Shown: in pieces, positions 51,561 to 64,000 of the stretch
How the letters are laid out: the number at the start of each line of letters is the position of its first letter
Numbering within the stretch: position 1 is the stretch's first letter
From: Hippopus hippopus
Lineage: Eukaryota; Mollusca; Bivalvia; Cardiida; Cardiidae
Direction of reading: 5' to 3'
DNA: 64,000 nt
Assembly: GCA_946811185.2 (NCBI GenBank)
Contig: OX328109.1
Coordinates: 43,136,129 to 43,200,128, forward strand
Made by a program: the position numbers and the translations under genes
Notes under the pieces: generated by a model
Told to the model about the DNA's origin: nothing
The model's input: the letters and a program-made list of their open reading frames with translations, nothing else
Databases searched by the model: none

Positions 51561-54542
51561 TGGCGTTAAACTCCAATACAAACAAACAAACCTCAGGATT
51601 CAGCCGAATATTAGACAAAGTTGATTTTGTGGACCCATAATTACATATTGAATTGCTTGCCATATATAATGCATCAAGGAGGTGCTTTTAACATGACACA
51701 TATATTCAAAATGGTCATATCATATGTATAAGCATGTCTTTTTATGTAAGACTTTATATGCGACCAAATTCAAAGCATTTGCAGACAACAAATTAAATGT
51801 AGTTCAAATGATGATTTGTGTGTTTGATAGGGTAGAAAACATTGTGGAAAAAGGAGAAAATGCTGGTTACCAGCATTTTCTTTTCCCACAATGTTTTCAA
51901 ATGCCTTATTCTACAGGGTCGTTGAATGTCAGAATAGCGTGGTGAAGGGTTTACTAATTCAGCGACTGTAAGGGTTAAACTCTTTACCAGACGACAAAAT
52001 TTTAGACTCGTCAAAATTGAAAGCATTTGCAGACGAAATATTAAATATGACTAACTTGACATTTTTTCTCTCTGAAAGGTTAGAAAAAAAATGTGGGAAA
52101 AGGAGAAAAATGCTGGTTAACCAGCATTTTCTCCTTTTCCCTCAATGTTTTCAAACGCCTTCTTTATCAGGGTCGTTAAAACTCGGGATTGTGTGGTAGA
52201 GGGTCAAACCTCATAGGAACGATAGATAAACCATAAGGGGGTATGGATTCGGCTTAATTTTGTTAACCAGTTTAGAAATAGAAGGAAGTAAATTGTTGAA
52301 AATTTCGTTGGAAATACATGTACACAAAAAATGTACACGTACATGTATGAACGAATGCATTTTTCTACCCGCTTGAAAATCAATCAACGATAAAGTGCAG
52401 ATCTAACTACCTAACACTGCATTTGTTTATAATAACGTTACGTCTTTTTTGCTTGTTTTAAGTATGGCTGCGAATACAGGTAAGTTTTTTGTTATTATTT
52501 GCAAGGGCTTGAACTTTCTAATGTATTTGTGTTTATAGTTACGTTACGTATTTATTTATTTATTTTTATTATCTATTTTTTATATGGCTGCTAATCAAGG
52601 TAAGTTTGCTGTAATTATTTGCCAAGGTATGAACGTTGTTATGAAGAATTATTGTACGATTGCGAGAGAAATTTCATGTGTTATAATTTTTTGAATTATT
52701 TACTTGTTACTAAGGTTTCAGTCTTTGCCTGACGATAAAATTCTAAACTTGTCCAAATTGAAAGCATTTGCAGACGACAAATTAAACTTGGCTCAAATGA
52801 TGCATTACTTATTTCCCAAGGCCGTTAAAAATCGGAATTGTGTGGTAACGGATGAAAGAAAAACAGATGAGCCTTAAGCTTTTGAAATGCATTATCTTTT
52901 CAGTTCTTCACTGAAAACCTATGTTGCGGGGTACTTGACCTTTAGAATTGTCCATAAAGTATATGTATATCGTTCGTCTGTCCTTCTTTCTGGCCATCCA
53001 TACATCTGTCCGCCCGTCCGTTCATACCGTCCTCCCATTCGATTGTTTTTTGGAGACAATAATTTTGTGCATATATCTTGCATCGTTAGAATACACCTGT
53101 TAAAGACTCACTGACAGCGAAATGTAAACAATGCGGGATTCAAAATGCAGACTAAAATCTAAATCTAAAATTATGAATATTACAGAACGGTTTGTCAAAG
53201 TTACCATCGCTGGCTGAAAAATGAATCTTAATAGTACAGTATAACAATATTTGGCAATTCTGTTTAGTATTACAATACATTTTTCTCCCAGTGACTACTA
53301 CTTTGACATATAGTACAGTTGTAACACATTATTATATTCTTATCAGTGAATTACTGGGATTTCACAGTGAATAACACCACTAGTGATGATAATTATGGTA
53401 TCATCACTAGTGACGATATAGATTTAGAATGTTTGCCAGAACTACTCTTTCCTAAAGTACTCACATTGTACCATTCTTGACAATTACTAGAATAAAAAGC
53501 GTGTATTAGGAATATAATAAAAATAGGATAATCAACTGGCAGTGTGTGATATTAAAAATCTGTCACTCGAATGGGGTTTGATCCGGTTAAAAAAAAAACT
53601 CGTCCTTCGGACTTGTTTTTTTCAACCGCATTACACCCCATTCTAGTGACAAAGGGTTAAGCCAATTCTTTTAATATGGACTTGTATAAATATTTTTTCT
53701 CCTGGTATAAAGTTTAGAATGAAGACAGGAAGTCAGGAGAAGGGAAAAGACGTAGACGGTTAGAGCTCCGACCGCATACTTCAGCCTTATCCTGCTAGAT
53801 TAGTTAAATGAAACTTTCAAGCTGATAGTAAAAACCCATATAATGTCACTTCAAATTTATTTTTTGGGAGGAAAAAAAAATCTCCTTATCGGTCATTGTA
53901 GATCAAAGATCAGACTCCACATTCTGTGCAGTCTGATCTTGATCTACACTGTCCGCAAAGGGCCAGGGAGTCGCGTTAAGCAGCCTACGGGTTGACCCGT
54001 TATCATACGATCCCGAGTTTGATCGACCCTAAGAAAGAAAACTTATGAAAAAATCTCGGGAAAAGGAGAAAATGCTGGTACGCAGCATTTTCTCCTTTTC
54101 CCACAATGTTTTATACTCTTCCAGCGACAAATATTATCATCTAAGCCACATTTTGTTTGTCGTCTGCAACAGCTTTGAATTTGGACGCGTGAAATATTTT
54201 GCCGTTTTGTGAAGAGTTAAACTTCAAGCTCACATTTCAAATTTGATTAAGTCTAGACAAAGAGCGACAAAACGCTTCACCAAACAACAGAAAATACATC
54301 CAGCCAAATTGGAAGCGTTTACAGACGAAATTTTAACCCTTCGGCTGCTAAGCACGACTCAAGAACCTTTTGCAGACAGTGTAGATTAAGATCAGACTGC
54401 ACAGAACGTGCAGTCTGATCTTATATCTACACTGTCCGATAAGGCGATATCATTCCCTCAAAAAGTACCTTTGAAATAGCAAAATCTTGGTATTTACTAT
54501 CGGTTCAAAAGGCTCATTTTACTTAATCAGGATAAGGGTTAA

Positions 54543-54900
54543 TTATGGTTTAAATAAACGGATTTATATTAGAAAGGACAGAAAACGTTGTGGGGAAAGG
54601 AGAAAATGCTGGTTACCAGCATTTTCTCCTTTTCTCACAATGTTTTCAAAGACCTTCATTCTAAGTGTCGTTAAAACTCGGGAAGGATAATTGATTAGTC
54701 GAGTGATTGAGGTAAAAGTTCCCTAGGTCGTTCATTGATGATATTCAAGTTTTCCCCTCCGTATATCTGTATATCTATAATTTCACTACTGAAAATATCT
54801 ATTTTACTTATTTACTTACTTAATAAATGATTATATATACAGACCTTTTGAAATTCCAAATCGTGTATTGAAAGAAACCACGTGACGTATGCATATTTCA
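54543..54900. repeat. segment present only in unit 2
   Basis: This segment lies between AGGATAAGGGTTAAT and TTTCAGAGCATTCATACTTG, which are adjacent in unit 1 (near 42463). It includes a family A hairpin (GTTGTGGGGAAAGGAGAAAA with TTTTCTCCTTTTCTCACAAT). Loss from unit 1 or gain in unit 2 cannot be told apart here. Confidence 0.65.
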
Positions 54901-55814
54901 GAGCATTCATACTTGTGTGATTATAAACTTTGTGAAGTTTTTGTCAAATAAACGATGTTCTGTTCTATTCTGATAATTTGAGGAACAGACAACGAAAAAC
55001 TTCCTGCATGAGAGAATAGATCTATATATTCATTTTCTAAAGAACTAAAAGCTTATTTCGTGACAGAAACTCTTAAGATCTATTAGAGTCTATCTTATCT
55101 GAGAGATAATGTGGATATTTGAAAAATTAGATAATGTAAATATGGGTTTCTGAGCTTATAGATGAGATCAATGTAATCTTATGCAATTATAAAAAAAAAA
55201 AAAAAATGATTTGACTTAGGGGAAAAAAGAATATGCCATAATTTAATATTTTATTGATTCAACATAGTCGTATACAGACCATCGTGTTAATCAATCATTT
55301 GACTTCAATACTTATATTTCTTATATTTTTTACGGCATTTAACGCCACTTTCAACATTATTTCAGTCATATCACAGCGACAGCTCACATATTCATGTATG
55401 TCCTGGGTTTCACCAGTACTAGGCAGCGGCTGTAAGGTGTCTTGCCTAAGGACACTCCCAACTCCCAGTACGGCTCGAACCCGTGGTCATCAAGCTACGA
55501 GTCTCACACTGTTCCACGCTGGGCCCTTCCTTTGACTTTAGATGATATGATATACACATAAATCAAACTCTGTCTTGGCGAAAACACTTCGCAAGTTAAC
55601 CAATACTGTACATACAAGATTTAGGGTCTGTATACACCAATCATTCTTCATTTCATTCCAAGCCTAATTCTAGATTTAGAAAGTAACACAACTTCTGATT
55701 GGCTAAACTATTTGGTTTAGCCTGTAAGAAGTTGTGTTACTTTCAAATTTAGAAAGTTCTTGAGAATAAAACAAAGACTGTTCTGAAGAATGGTTGTTTA
55801 CTCCAAATCAAGAC

Positions 55815-58800
55815 AGTTCTGTGCCATCATATATTGGAAAAGGAAAGGATTGATTCAATGTCACGAGAATACACCAAGTTGAAGTCTGTGCGAGATGATA
55901 TTTTAGATCTACAGTCCCGTTCTATGCGGGATAATTTACTATTTATGGGTATAACGGAATGTGATTCATTTGAGGGCAGGCGTGATGAAAACTGTTCGAG
56001 AGTTATCCATGATTTCTGCCGTGACAAGCTGAAAATTGAAGATGCTCATGATTCTATTAAAATAGAGAGAGCACATAGGCTAGGAAAATACAATAGAGAC
56101 AAAAAACGCCCGATTGTTGTAAAATTCAACCACTACCCTGACAAAACGCTTATAAAAAGCCGCGCTTCCCAGGAGTTGAAAGAAACTAACTTTCGAGTGA
56201 CTGAACAATTTCCAAAGGGTATCCAAGAAAAACGAAAGATCCAAAATTTAACGACAAAGCTATTAATACGTTTGGGCAAAATCTGTTGACATTATGCAAA
56301 GAGAATGAACTTAGCATTGTTAACGGTCGATTAGAAAAGGGAGATTATACATATCATGGTACGTATACGGGTAACTCTGTAAATAGCACAGTTGATTATT
56401 TAATCACGCATTCTTCAAATTTTGATATGATTGCTAATTTCTGCGTTAAGTCTTTAACAGAATTTAGTGATCCACAGTCCAGTTACTTTCTGTTTATCAT
56501 ATGATACTTCTAATGTCCAGTGTTCAAGTGCAGACACGTATGCTGATAAAATATTCTGGAAAAAGGAAATAAAGGATGACTTGTCTTCTTATTTAGAAAA
56601 CAAGAGTCGTTTATTTCAGAATTTAGTAGATAGTCTTAGACTTGATGAGACTGATATAAATGAATGTATGTCCCAATTTTCAAAGCTAGTATATGACATT
56701 TCTTTTTCATTGTGTGGAAAAACAGTCGATACTGGGTCACAAAAACGTCAAAAATTTAAATCTCCATGGTTTGACAATGCTTGCAGATTGGCTAAAACAA
56801 ATTTTTATAAAGCAAAACGTAAATTTTTGTCCGACCAGACTCTCACAAATAGAGATTCTTTTATGAAAGTTAGGTCAGACTTTAATCAAATAAAACGTAA
56901 ATCTAAAAAGGCTTATTATCAAAAAGAGAAAGTAAATCTTTCTAATTTGGCTAAGGTCAGTCCTAGAAAATTTTGGGAAATGATTCGTCTCTCTAATTCG
57001 TCTGCACAGAAAAATTCGAAATTATCAGTAGACGATTTTGCTCAATATTTTTCAAATATTTCTAATAATCAGAAAACACAAGACCTCAGGCAGTCATTTG
57101 ATTTTGACTCTAACAATGAAGAAATTATAGAAGCATTAGATAGAGATATCACCACTGATGAGATTAAAAAAGTTATTAGTTCAATGAATAGAAACAAAAG
57201 TAGTGATGTTGAAGGCAATATTGCTGATTTTTTTTATTGATTGTAAAGATTTTATATCTCCATATCTCACTTCTATTTTTAATTTTACTTATAATTCAGG
57301 TAAATATCCGGACGCTTGGACAAAAGGTGCCATAGTTCCGTTATTTAAAAAGGGGGATAATAATAATCCAGAATGTTACAGAGGTATTACGCTAGTTAAT
57401 ATAACTGCAAAAATGTTTTCATTAGTTCTGAGAAATAGGTTAAACAACTGGTGTGAAAATAATAGTGTATTTTATGAAAATCAATTTGGATTTCGTAATG
57501 GACGTTCACCAGCAGACGCTATTTTTATTCTTAATACTATAATACAGAAAGTTTTATCAAAAAATAAAAAAAAAAAAAACTTTGGTGTATCTTCATTGAC
57601 TACAAGAGGGCATTCGATACTGTTGAAAGAGACGCTCTATTTCATAAGCTTATTAAATTGGGTATAAGTTGTAAATTTACAAATATGATAAGATCAATGT
57701 ATGAAACGGTTCAATCATGTGTAAAATTAACGAAAAGTACTAATTTATCAGAATTCTTCAATGTTAGCCTCGGTCTGAAGCGAGGAGAGCCTTTATCGCC
57801 AATATTATTTCTTCTTTTCATTAATGATATAACTGAAAATTTGGACTTTAACTCATTGAACGATTCTGATTTAGAATTACTATCAAAGTATTTGATTTCA
57901 TTTGCAGACGATTTAGTTCTTTTTACAACTAGTCAACAGAGCCTTCAATCTCAAGTCGATAGTTTATATCAGTACTCATGTAAATGGGGTCTTGAAATAA
58001 ATATTTAGAAAAGCAAAGTCTGTGTATTTGAAAAAAGAAAATCTTTTAAACAGCAAAATATTCTTATTAATGGAAAAGCTGTTGACAATTTTACATACTT
58101 GGGTCTCGTTTTTAATTATACGAGTTCCTTCAATTTAGCTGTAAAAACTTTGAATGACCAAGCTTTAAGAGCATATAATAATCTTTTGAGAATCTTTGAT
58201 AAAAATCCCCTTGATATTAAGACAAAAATTTCATTGTATGATTCGATGGTAAAACCAATTTTACTGTATGGTGCAGAGGTATGGGGTGTGTACAATTTTA
58301 AAAGCATAGACAATTTACATTTGAGATTTCTGCGAAATTTATTGGGAGTTAAAGAACAAATTCAAATTTGTGCAATCTTTGGGGAATTTGGTAGAATACC
58401 TTTCTCTGTGATATGTAAGCAACGTGCATTAAAGTTTTGGTGTAAAGTTATGTCCGTAGGTCATTCAAATCTATACGATGCTTATATCGATCAATGTAAT
58501 CATGTTTCTAATGCTTGTTGGGCCAAGAGGGTCAATTCAATGATTGACCATCTTGGTCTAACGAACATTAGACTAAATTTTGATGTAAGTGTCAACAATG
58601 CTGCAATTTTGAAAACCAGATTATATGACCAGTATGTGTAGAGCTGGAATACGTCAATTAATAATTGCAGTAAGCTTACTTACTATTGTAGATTTAAAAA
58701 TGAATTTATATATAAAAAGTACCTTGACAATATAACAAACAAAAAATGGTTAAAATTATTTGCAAGTTTTAGGCTTAGTTCCCATAAACTAGAAATTGAA

Positions 58801-59240
58801 ACCGGACGATTTAATGGTACACACAGAGATAATAGACTTTGTAAAATTTGCTCTTCACCAGTTGTTGAGGATGAATATCATTTTCTGCTTTGCTGTCCAA
58901 AATACGAGTATTTGAGACGAAAACACATTGGATATATATCAAGGCCGAATACTAATTATTTCGTTAAATTAATGTCATCGTCAAAAATGACAACTTTGTT
59001 TCTATTTGCAAATATCTTTCAGAAAGTTATTCCATTCGTGATGAAGTCATTCAAACTATTGCTGTTCCTTAAATCAATTCCTATAGTAGTCTTTAAGAAC
59101 TTTGTACCTTTTTTTTGTATGTGTTAATTATGATGCTTTTGCATTGGTATATGTTTGTCTTTGCCATATTCTATCATTTTGTAAATGGCCATAGACAATT
59201 TTTGTCGATGTTGTCAATAAAGAATATATATATATTGTCG
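55815..59240 (+). pseudogene. LINE, unit 2, with internal deletion
   Basis: It matches 43370-47490 but the start of the endonuclease is missing: after AAAACGAAAGATC the sequence jumps to a 13-base island, then to ACAAAGCTATTAATACG. ORF1 is longer here (151 codons, no frameshift at the position broken in unit 1). The RT has its own stops (such as TAG after the LEINI segment near 58006 and another near 58639) and a one-base run difference near 57225. Confidence 0.82.
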
Positions 59241-60675
59241 CGACTTCTGCAAGTTTTTTATCCTTTTGTCGCAATCTTTTCAAATGTTAATTGTTAAATC
59301 GCCTGTTTGGCTAATTGACCAGTAGATAACTCCGCCTACTGCTATAAATTGATAGCTGATAAATTACGTATTATCCAATCAAAATCGATAATTCGCGCGC
59401 AACTTTTTCTGTGCCTACATCCGGGCTTTTTTCTTACACAAACATACCGCAATTCTTTAACGACGTTCGCGACAGTTTCCATTTTCACGCTTCGTGTAAC
59501 TATTACGCTCACCTTTTACTCGAAAAACGGTGAGCACCCAAAACAATTGATCCTGCCACATTTGTCAATGTCTGCAGAATGGGTAAACCAAGAACTAAAA
59601 CGGGTCTTTTAATGTCAGCAAAATGAAGAAAAAATTATTTGAATCAAGCCAAATAATTATATGCGAAGCAAGAATCCAAAATTGCGCTTTCAAAAGATCG
59701 GACTGAAAGTCCAAGTAAATCACCTAACTACGTCACCTAACAACGGAAATATGGACACAGATACTACTATTAGAGCTCTATGTGGCAGACATATCTTCGA
59801 GCTAAAACATCCTTTCAGATGCAGATGCTTTCAGTTTGGTCTAGTCCAAAATTATGTCACTTGGTAAAGACTTGCAGAAAACGAGGGGCTGTACATAACT
59901 CTTTCTCCTTTACCAGGTTGTCCCTTAGCTTGATGAGTCTGCAGTAGACAACAGTAGAAAACATTGATGTCAAAAGGAGATATTGCTGCTAACGATTGAT
60001 TTCTCTTTTTCGCACAATGATTTCTGACCCATCAAAGAACTGTGAAACATGAATACCAGGTTTTGGTTTAGCGTCTGCAAAGACGTTAAGTTTAGAAGAG
60101 TCTAAAATAAGTCGTTTGGAAATGGGTTAAATGCTAAAATCGGTATTACATTTATATGCTATGAATTGGTTTATTATGACCAACAAACTTGATTCTTATA
60201 AAAAAAAAAGTTGTGTTATTAAAAAAATTGAGATAATTTACTTCATATAATATCTTTGTCTTTGACAAACCCTACATTTATTCATTAGTTAGTGCCCCAC
60301 CCACAAACTTAAAATGTATTTTCTTAAAAAATAAGGCTGGTGACCTATTTGTTTTAAGCCTGATTCTTTTAGTTTAGTACCTGAATATTATTTATAGAAA
60401 AAATAAGAAAAATCTGAATGTTAGAACATTTGAAAAAATAACGTTAAAAGATACTCTTTGTTTTCTTTTTTTTTTTTTTTTTTTGGTTTTTTCCAAAATA
60501 AAGGTGTTTTAGCCATAATTTAAGGTTTTTTTTTTTTTAATATTGATACTCAGTATACTCTAAATTATTTTCTTTATTAAATTTGATGTTTCACCAATAC
60601 AGTGACATAAAATTTGCTTATAATTGTTGTCATTTAAAAAATATACATAGACTTAGTTTTAATAGGTAAAATTTC

Positions 60676-61086
60676 ATCCACACGCAGATAGTACTGGACA
60701 CTAAAGGAATCATAAGACACATAGAGAGCGGGTTTCTCGGACATCAAAATGATGCCCAACAATTCATGTTGATGCATGAAATCGGCACAGACCTTCCGTT
60801 TCCAGACGACTGCTTTCTATTGGGGGACAAAATTTACCCAAATGGTCATCCCATTTTAACCCCATACACAGAAAAGCAGCTTGCCTGAAAACAAGGAATA
60901 AATGTTTGAAATTAAACCGTTACATTCGAAAATATCGGGTGACTGTGGAGCATACTATCCGCGAATTGAAATGCTATCGTTCTGTGGCTACTACCTGGAG
61001 ACATAAGAGACCTTTACTTTCGCAGGTTGTCAATATTTGTGCTTCCCTATTGTGTGGACGAAAGGACACTGGTTTGTTATTGTGAA
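60676..61086 (+). pseudogene. Harbinger transposase 3' part, unit 3
   Basis: The fragment has a TGA in place of the Arg codon after KQLA (near 60885) and a deletion of about 12 bases just after it, so the frame is broken. Confidence 0.8.
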
Positions 61087-61956
61087 TCAAACTTGGGATT
61101 ACATTGTAAGAAAGTAGGTTGTTTGTTGACTATTATAGTGTTAAACGCCGGTTTTTTTTTACATAACTACAGTTACATCGCTGCGGTCAGTGTACCTATC
61201 CATGCTTTCATGGAGTTTCTTTTACCAATACTTTGCAAAATACTCTTCCCTAGCCACTTGCTGCTTTCTCACATAAGCATCGTCAAAACAATGATCAGCA
61301 GTGAGTGAGGAATGAATTCTGTCACAATGACTATCATCAATCCGGAAGAAAGAAGTACTGGTAATTAATATCTTGTTTAAACCCCTTATTGTAATCATTC
61401 TGAATTGATCTCTTTTTATTGTTATCATCTTGTTCAAATCTTTTCAGCCCAAAAAAATCTGCTTTTATGATCATTTAATACAGATATGCGCGCTAAATGA
61501 CCAAAGCTATTAAAGCGCCATAAAACAAAGTCATTCATTCATTCATTCATTCATTCATTCATTCATTCGTACAAACCCCATCAGTGCTTCCTTTTCGTAT
61601 CGCGTTCTTTGGGATCCTGTGGTAGTGTAAGATTCTTTACCTTGACGGATCAGGTGCGATCCTGCACTGGGGTTTTCATGGGAGTGTGCTTGGGCAAGAC
61701 ACATCAGAGCCCTAGCCTGAAACTGGTGAAACGACGGACATACATGAAAATGTGACCTGACGCCGTGATATGACTTAAATAATGTTGAAAGTGGCGTTAA
61801 ATACAACTAAATTAATCAGGGTGTTCCTTTGTACTACTCAGGTAAATGAAACATTATTTTGAGATGCCCCCTGTTTAAACCGTAGTCCACGTCGGATATC
61901 GGAACTCCACATAAAAGATGCAGGTCTATTGATGAGCTGTCTAATCTTATCTATAA

Positions 61957-63330
61957 TTGCGCTTTTACCATATTTGGTTAAAAGGGCGGCACTGGTTCTT
62001 GTACAACAGTCGAAAATTCAATAGTCCGTGGTTTAACGGGGCTTTCGAAATAGCTCGCTGCGAACTTTGTTTTTCATGTCGTGCTTATAAAAAATGTAAA
62101 TCCTCTCGGAATAGAGAAGTGATGTTAATTTTTCGCAATAATTATCGTAATGTTAAAAAGATTGCAAAACGTAAGTACAACTATGAAAAGAAGCGTACCT
62201 TGCACAGTTTGTCGCGCGAAAGTCCACAAAAATTTTGGAGCGAAATTAAGAAAATGAGATCTCGAGACGCGAGCCAAAAAGCCGACATTTCGTCTATGTA
62301 TCAACATTTTAAGAACTTTTTTTCTAATGATAAGGTTTTCATGAACCCTGTTACTGAATCTTTCTTGAATGACAGTGACTCTGAAACTATTAGTGTTACG
62401 GCGCTTGATAATGATTTTACTCAGGAAGAAGTAACATCAGCCATTAATTCTTTAAAAAAGGGAAAAAGGGCAGGGTTCGACAATTTATTACCGGAAATGT
62501 TTATTGAGTGCAAAACATTAATGAGTCCTATTTTATGCACATTATTCAATTTTATGTATACAAACAGTCTATACCCAACAAGCTGGACAAAAGGTATCAT
62601 CGTTCCCGTTCCTAAAAAGGGAGATTTGAGTGATGCAAATAATTATAGAGGTATAACTTTAACTAGTATCTTTTCAAAAATATTTTCCATAATGCTTGAC
62701 AAGCGTTTGCGAAAATGGGCAGGATCTAATGATATTCATGATTGTCAATACGGTTTTCGTCAAAAGCGTAGTACAGTCGATCTCGTTTTCATTCTTAGTT
62801 CAATTGTAAATAAAGTAATTAAGCTGTACTGCTCCTTTGTCGATTTTCAAAAGGCATTTGACTTAAATTGAGATGCTCTGATCACAACTTGGCAATAGAG
62901 GTTGGATGTCGTCATGGTATTCCACGCACTGAAAGAATATGTACAAAATGTAATATGAATGTCGTTGAGGACGAGTATCACTTTGTTTTAGTTTGTCCAT
63001 TTTATCGACAACTTAGATCGGAAATATTACCAAAGTATTACTTCAGATAGCCTACAAAAAACAAACTTATTCGCTTGCTAACCAGTACATCGACTGTACT
63101 GCTTAACAAACTGGCTAAATTTGTTTATATTGCTTTTGATCTCTGTCAGACCTCATGAAACTATTCTTTTTTTAAACATATTTGTACTGATATAATTATC
63201 TCTTCAATTATACTTTTCTCGTAATTGATAATATACCATATGTATTCATGTTCTGCCTTTGCACAAGGCAATAAAACATTATGTTTTTCGCCAAATAAAG
63301 GATTTGACTTTGATTTTGACTCTTGTTAAA
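61957..63330 (+). pseudogene. internally deleted LINE, unit 3
   Basis: It has the longest open frame of the three copies (61957-62871, 304 codons), with FNSPWFNGAFEIARCELCFS upstream of the region open in unit 1. The same internal deletion is present. The C-terminal frame ends early at a TAG near 63048. Confidence 0.8.
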
Positions 63331-63479
63331 ATGGCGTTAAACTCCAATACAAACAAACAAACCTCAGGATTCAGCCGAATATTAGACAAAGTTGATTTTG
63401 TGGACCCATAATTACATATTGAATTGCTTGCCATATATAATGCATCAAGGAGGTGCTTTTAACATGACACATATATTCA

Positions 63480-64000
63480 GTCCTACGTACAAGCCCACTT
63501 TCTCTGAAGATCCCAGGTTCTGGTGGAACAGTTACCTTGTCAAGCATCCTGATAAGACTGTGTAATTTATTGCATGTAATTAGTCCCAACCAGTCTGACC
63601 AGAAACTCTATTCTCTGGGTCATTCTGTGAAACTTGATCCTAAAACTGATAAGCCCTGGAAAGTCATGCATTGAGAGCACTTGAATTTGTCCAGTTCCAA
63701 GAAATGATTTTGAACATGTTTCAGTCCTCTTGCATGTTTGGTTATATGGGATGGTTGACTGTAACAGTCTTTTTATTTAAGCACCATAAACTTTTGAATT
63801 TTGCAGTCATTGAAAGTTAAATTAGAAATTCATAGCACAATTTGGACTTTAGATTTATTCAGAAATGTACTTATATTGCAATTATGGTCATTATTGATAC
63901 TGTATCATTATTTTATGAAAAAACTTAACATTTTGAGGGATTAAGGTTGATACATTTAAGTCTTGCCTTGCTGTTGCAACTTTACCGAAGAAAATTTTGT
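63480..64000. other. sequence beyond the duplication, nothing recognised
   Basis: This is not part of units 1-3. I see no gene or repeat with confidence. Confidence 0.4.

Larger units (their letters stand above)
48899..60675. repeat. segmental tandem duplication, unit 2 (11.78 kb)
   Basis: It repeats unit 1 in order: transposase 3' part (48989-49318), deleted LINE, MITEs, SINEs and the longer LINE. It differs by an extra segment at about 54543-54900 and by a loss of about 700 bp in the longer LINE near 56240. Other differences are scattered substitutions and one-base runs. Confidence 0.92.
60676..63479. repeat. segmental duplication, truncated unit 3
   Basis: It repeats the first 2.8 kb of the unit and stops after ATGACACATATATTCA, beyond which the sequence is unrelated to units 1 and 2. 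Confidence 0.9.

Overview
The window is invertebrate nuclear DNA, most likely from a bivalve or other mollusc. The evidence is spliced exons with GT/AG borders, tRNA-derived SINEs, several families of palindromic MITEs, LINE and PIF/Harbinger remains, and long simple repeats. No tool was run; family names come from motifs read by eye, and the species is not determined.

Host gene (about 6.2-27.2 kb, + strand): six phase-compatible exons (6213-6325, 8497-8673, 23324-23437, 24313-24435, 25110-25325, 26820-27170) encode the membrane core and C-terminal tail of a mucolipin-like TRP channel (TRPML/MCOLN): S2, S3, S4, S5, pore plus S6, then tail and stop. The 5' exons lie outside the window or were not recognised. 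The introns are full of MITEs, SINEs and satellites.

Viral element (8961-22294, 13,334 bp): a nearly complete Polinton/Maverick (adintovirus-like) element lies in the intron between the S3 and S4 exons. It starts AGT and ends ACT, is flanked by CATCAT (6 bp) on both sides within a CAT-rich microsatellite, and has inverted repeats built from 36-bp units (about 8 on the left, 5 on the right). A leftward cluster holds zinc-ribbon/PLA2, integrase with chromodomain, adenain-like protease and a phage-tail-fibre-like protein. A rightward cluster holds the packaging ATPase, a penton-like protein, a small membrane-active-type protein, two dUTPase-fold-like proteins, a membrane/coiled-coil protein with LYPPL and PSAP motifs, two further virion-type proteins and the double-jelly-roll major capsid protein. 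The clusters diverge from a 32-bp intergene with a TATATAAAATG motif on each strand. A possible ssDNA-binding protein sits at the left end and SAP/Rho_N-like repeats at the right. No protein-primed DNA polymerase B gene is present and there is no gap large enough for one. Frameshifts, in-frame stops, a CTG at one expected start and a shortened integrase core show that the copy is decaying, yet many genes remain open.

Right flank (27.2-36 kb): MITEs, microsatellites, SINEs, a LINE endonuclease fragment, and a three-exon Myb/SANT-type gene on the minus strand (34177-35840) divergent from a frameshifted Harbinger transposase (36206-37254).

Segmental tandem duplication (36835-63479): a unit of about 12 kb occurs as two full copies and a truncated third. 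Its left breakpoint lies inside the Harbinger transposase. Each full copy carries the transposase 3' part, an internally deleted LINE, MITEs, SINEs and a longer LINE with ORF1, endonuclease and reverse transcriptase. The copies look nearly identical apart from some indels. The last 0.5 kb is outside the array and nothing was recognised there.
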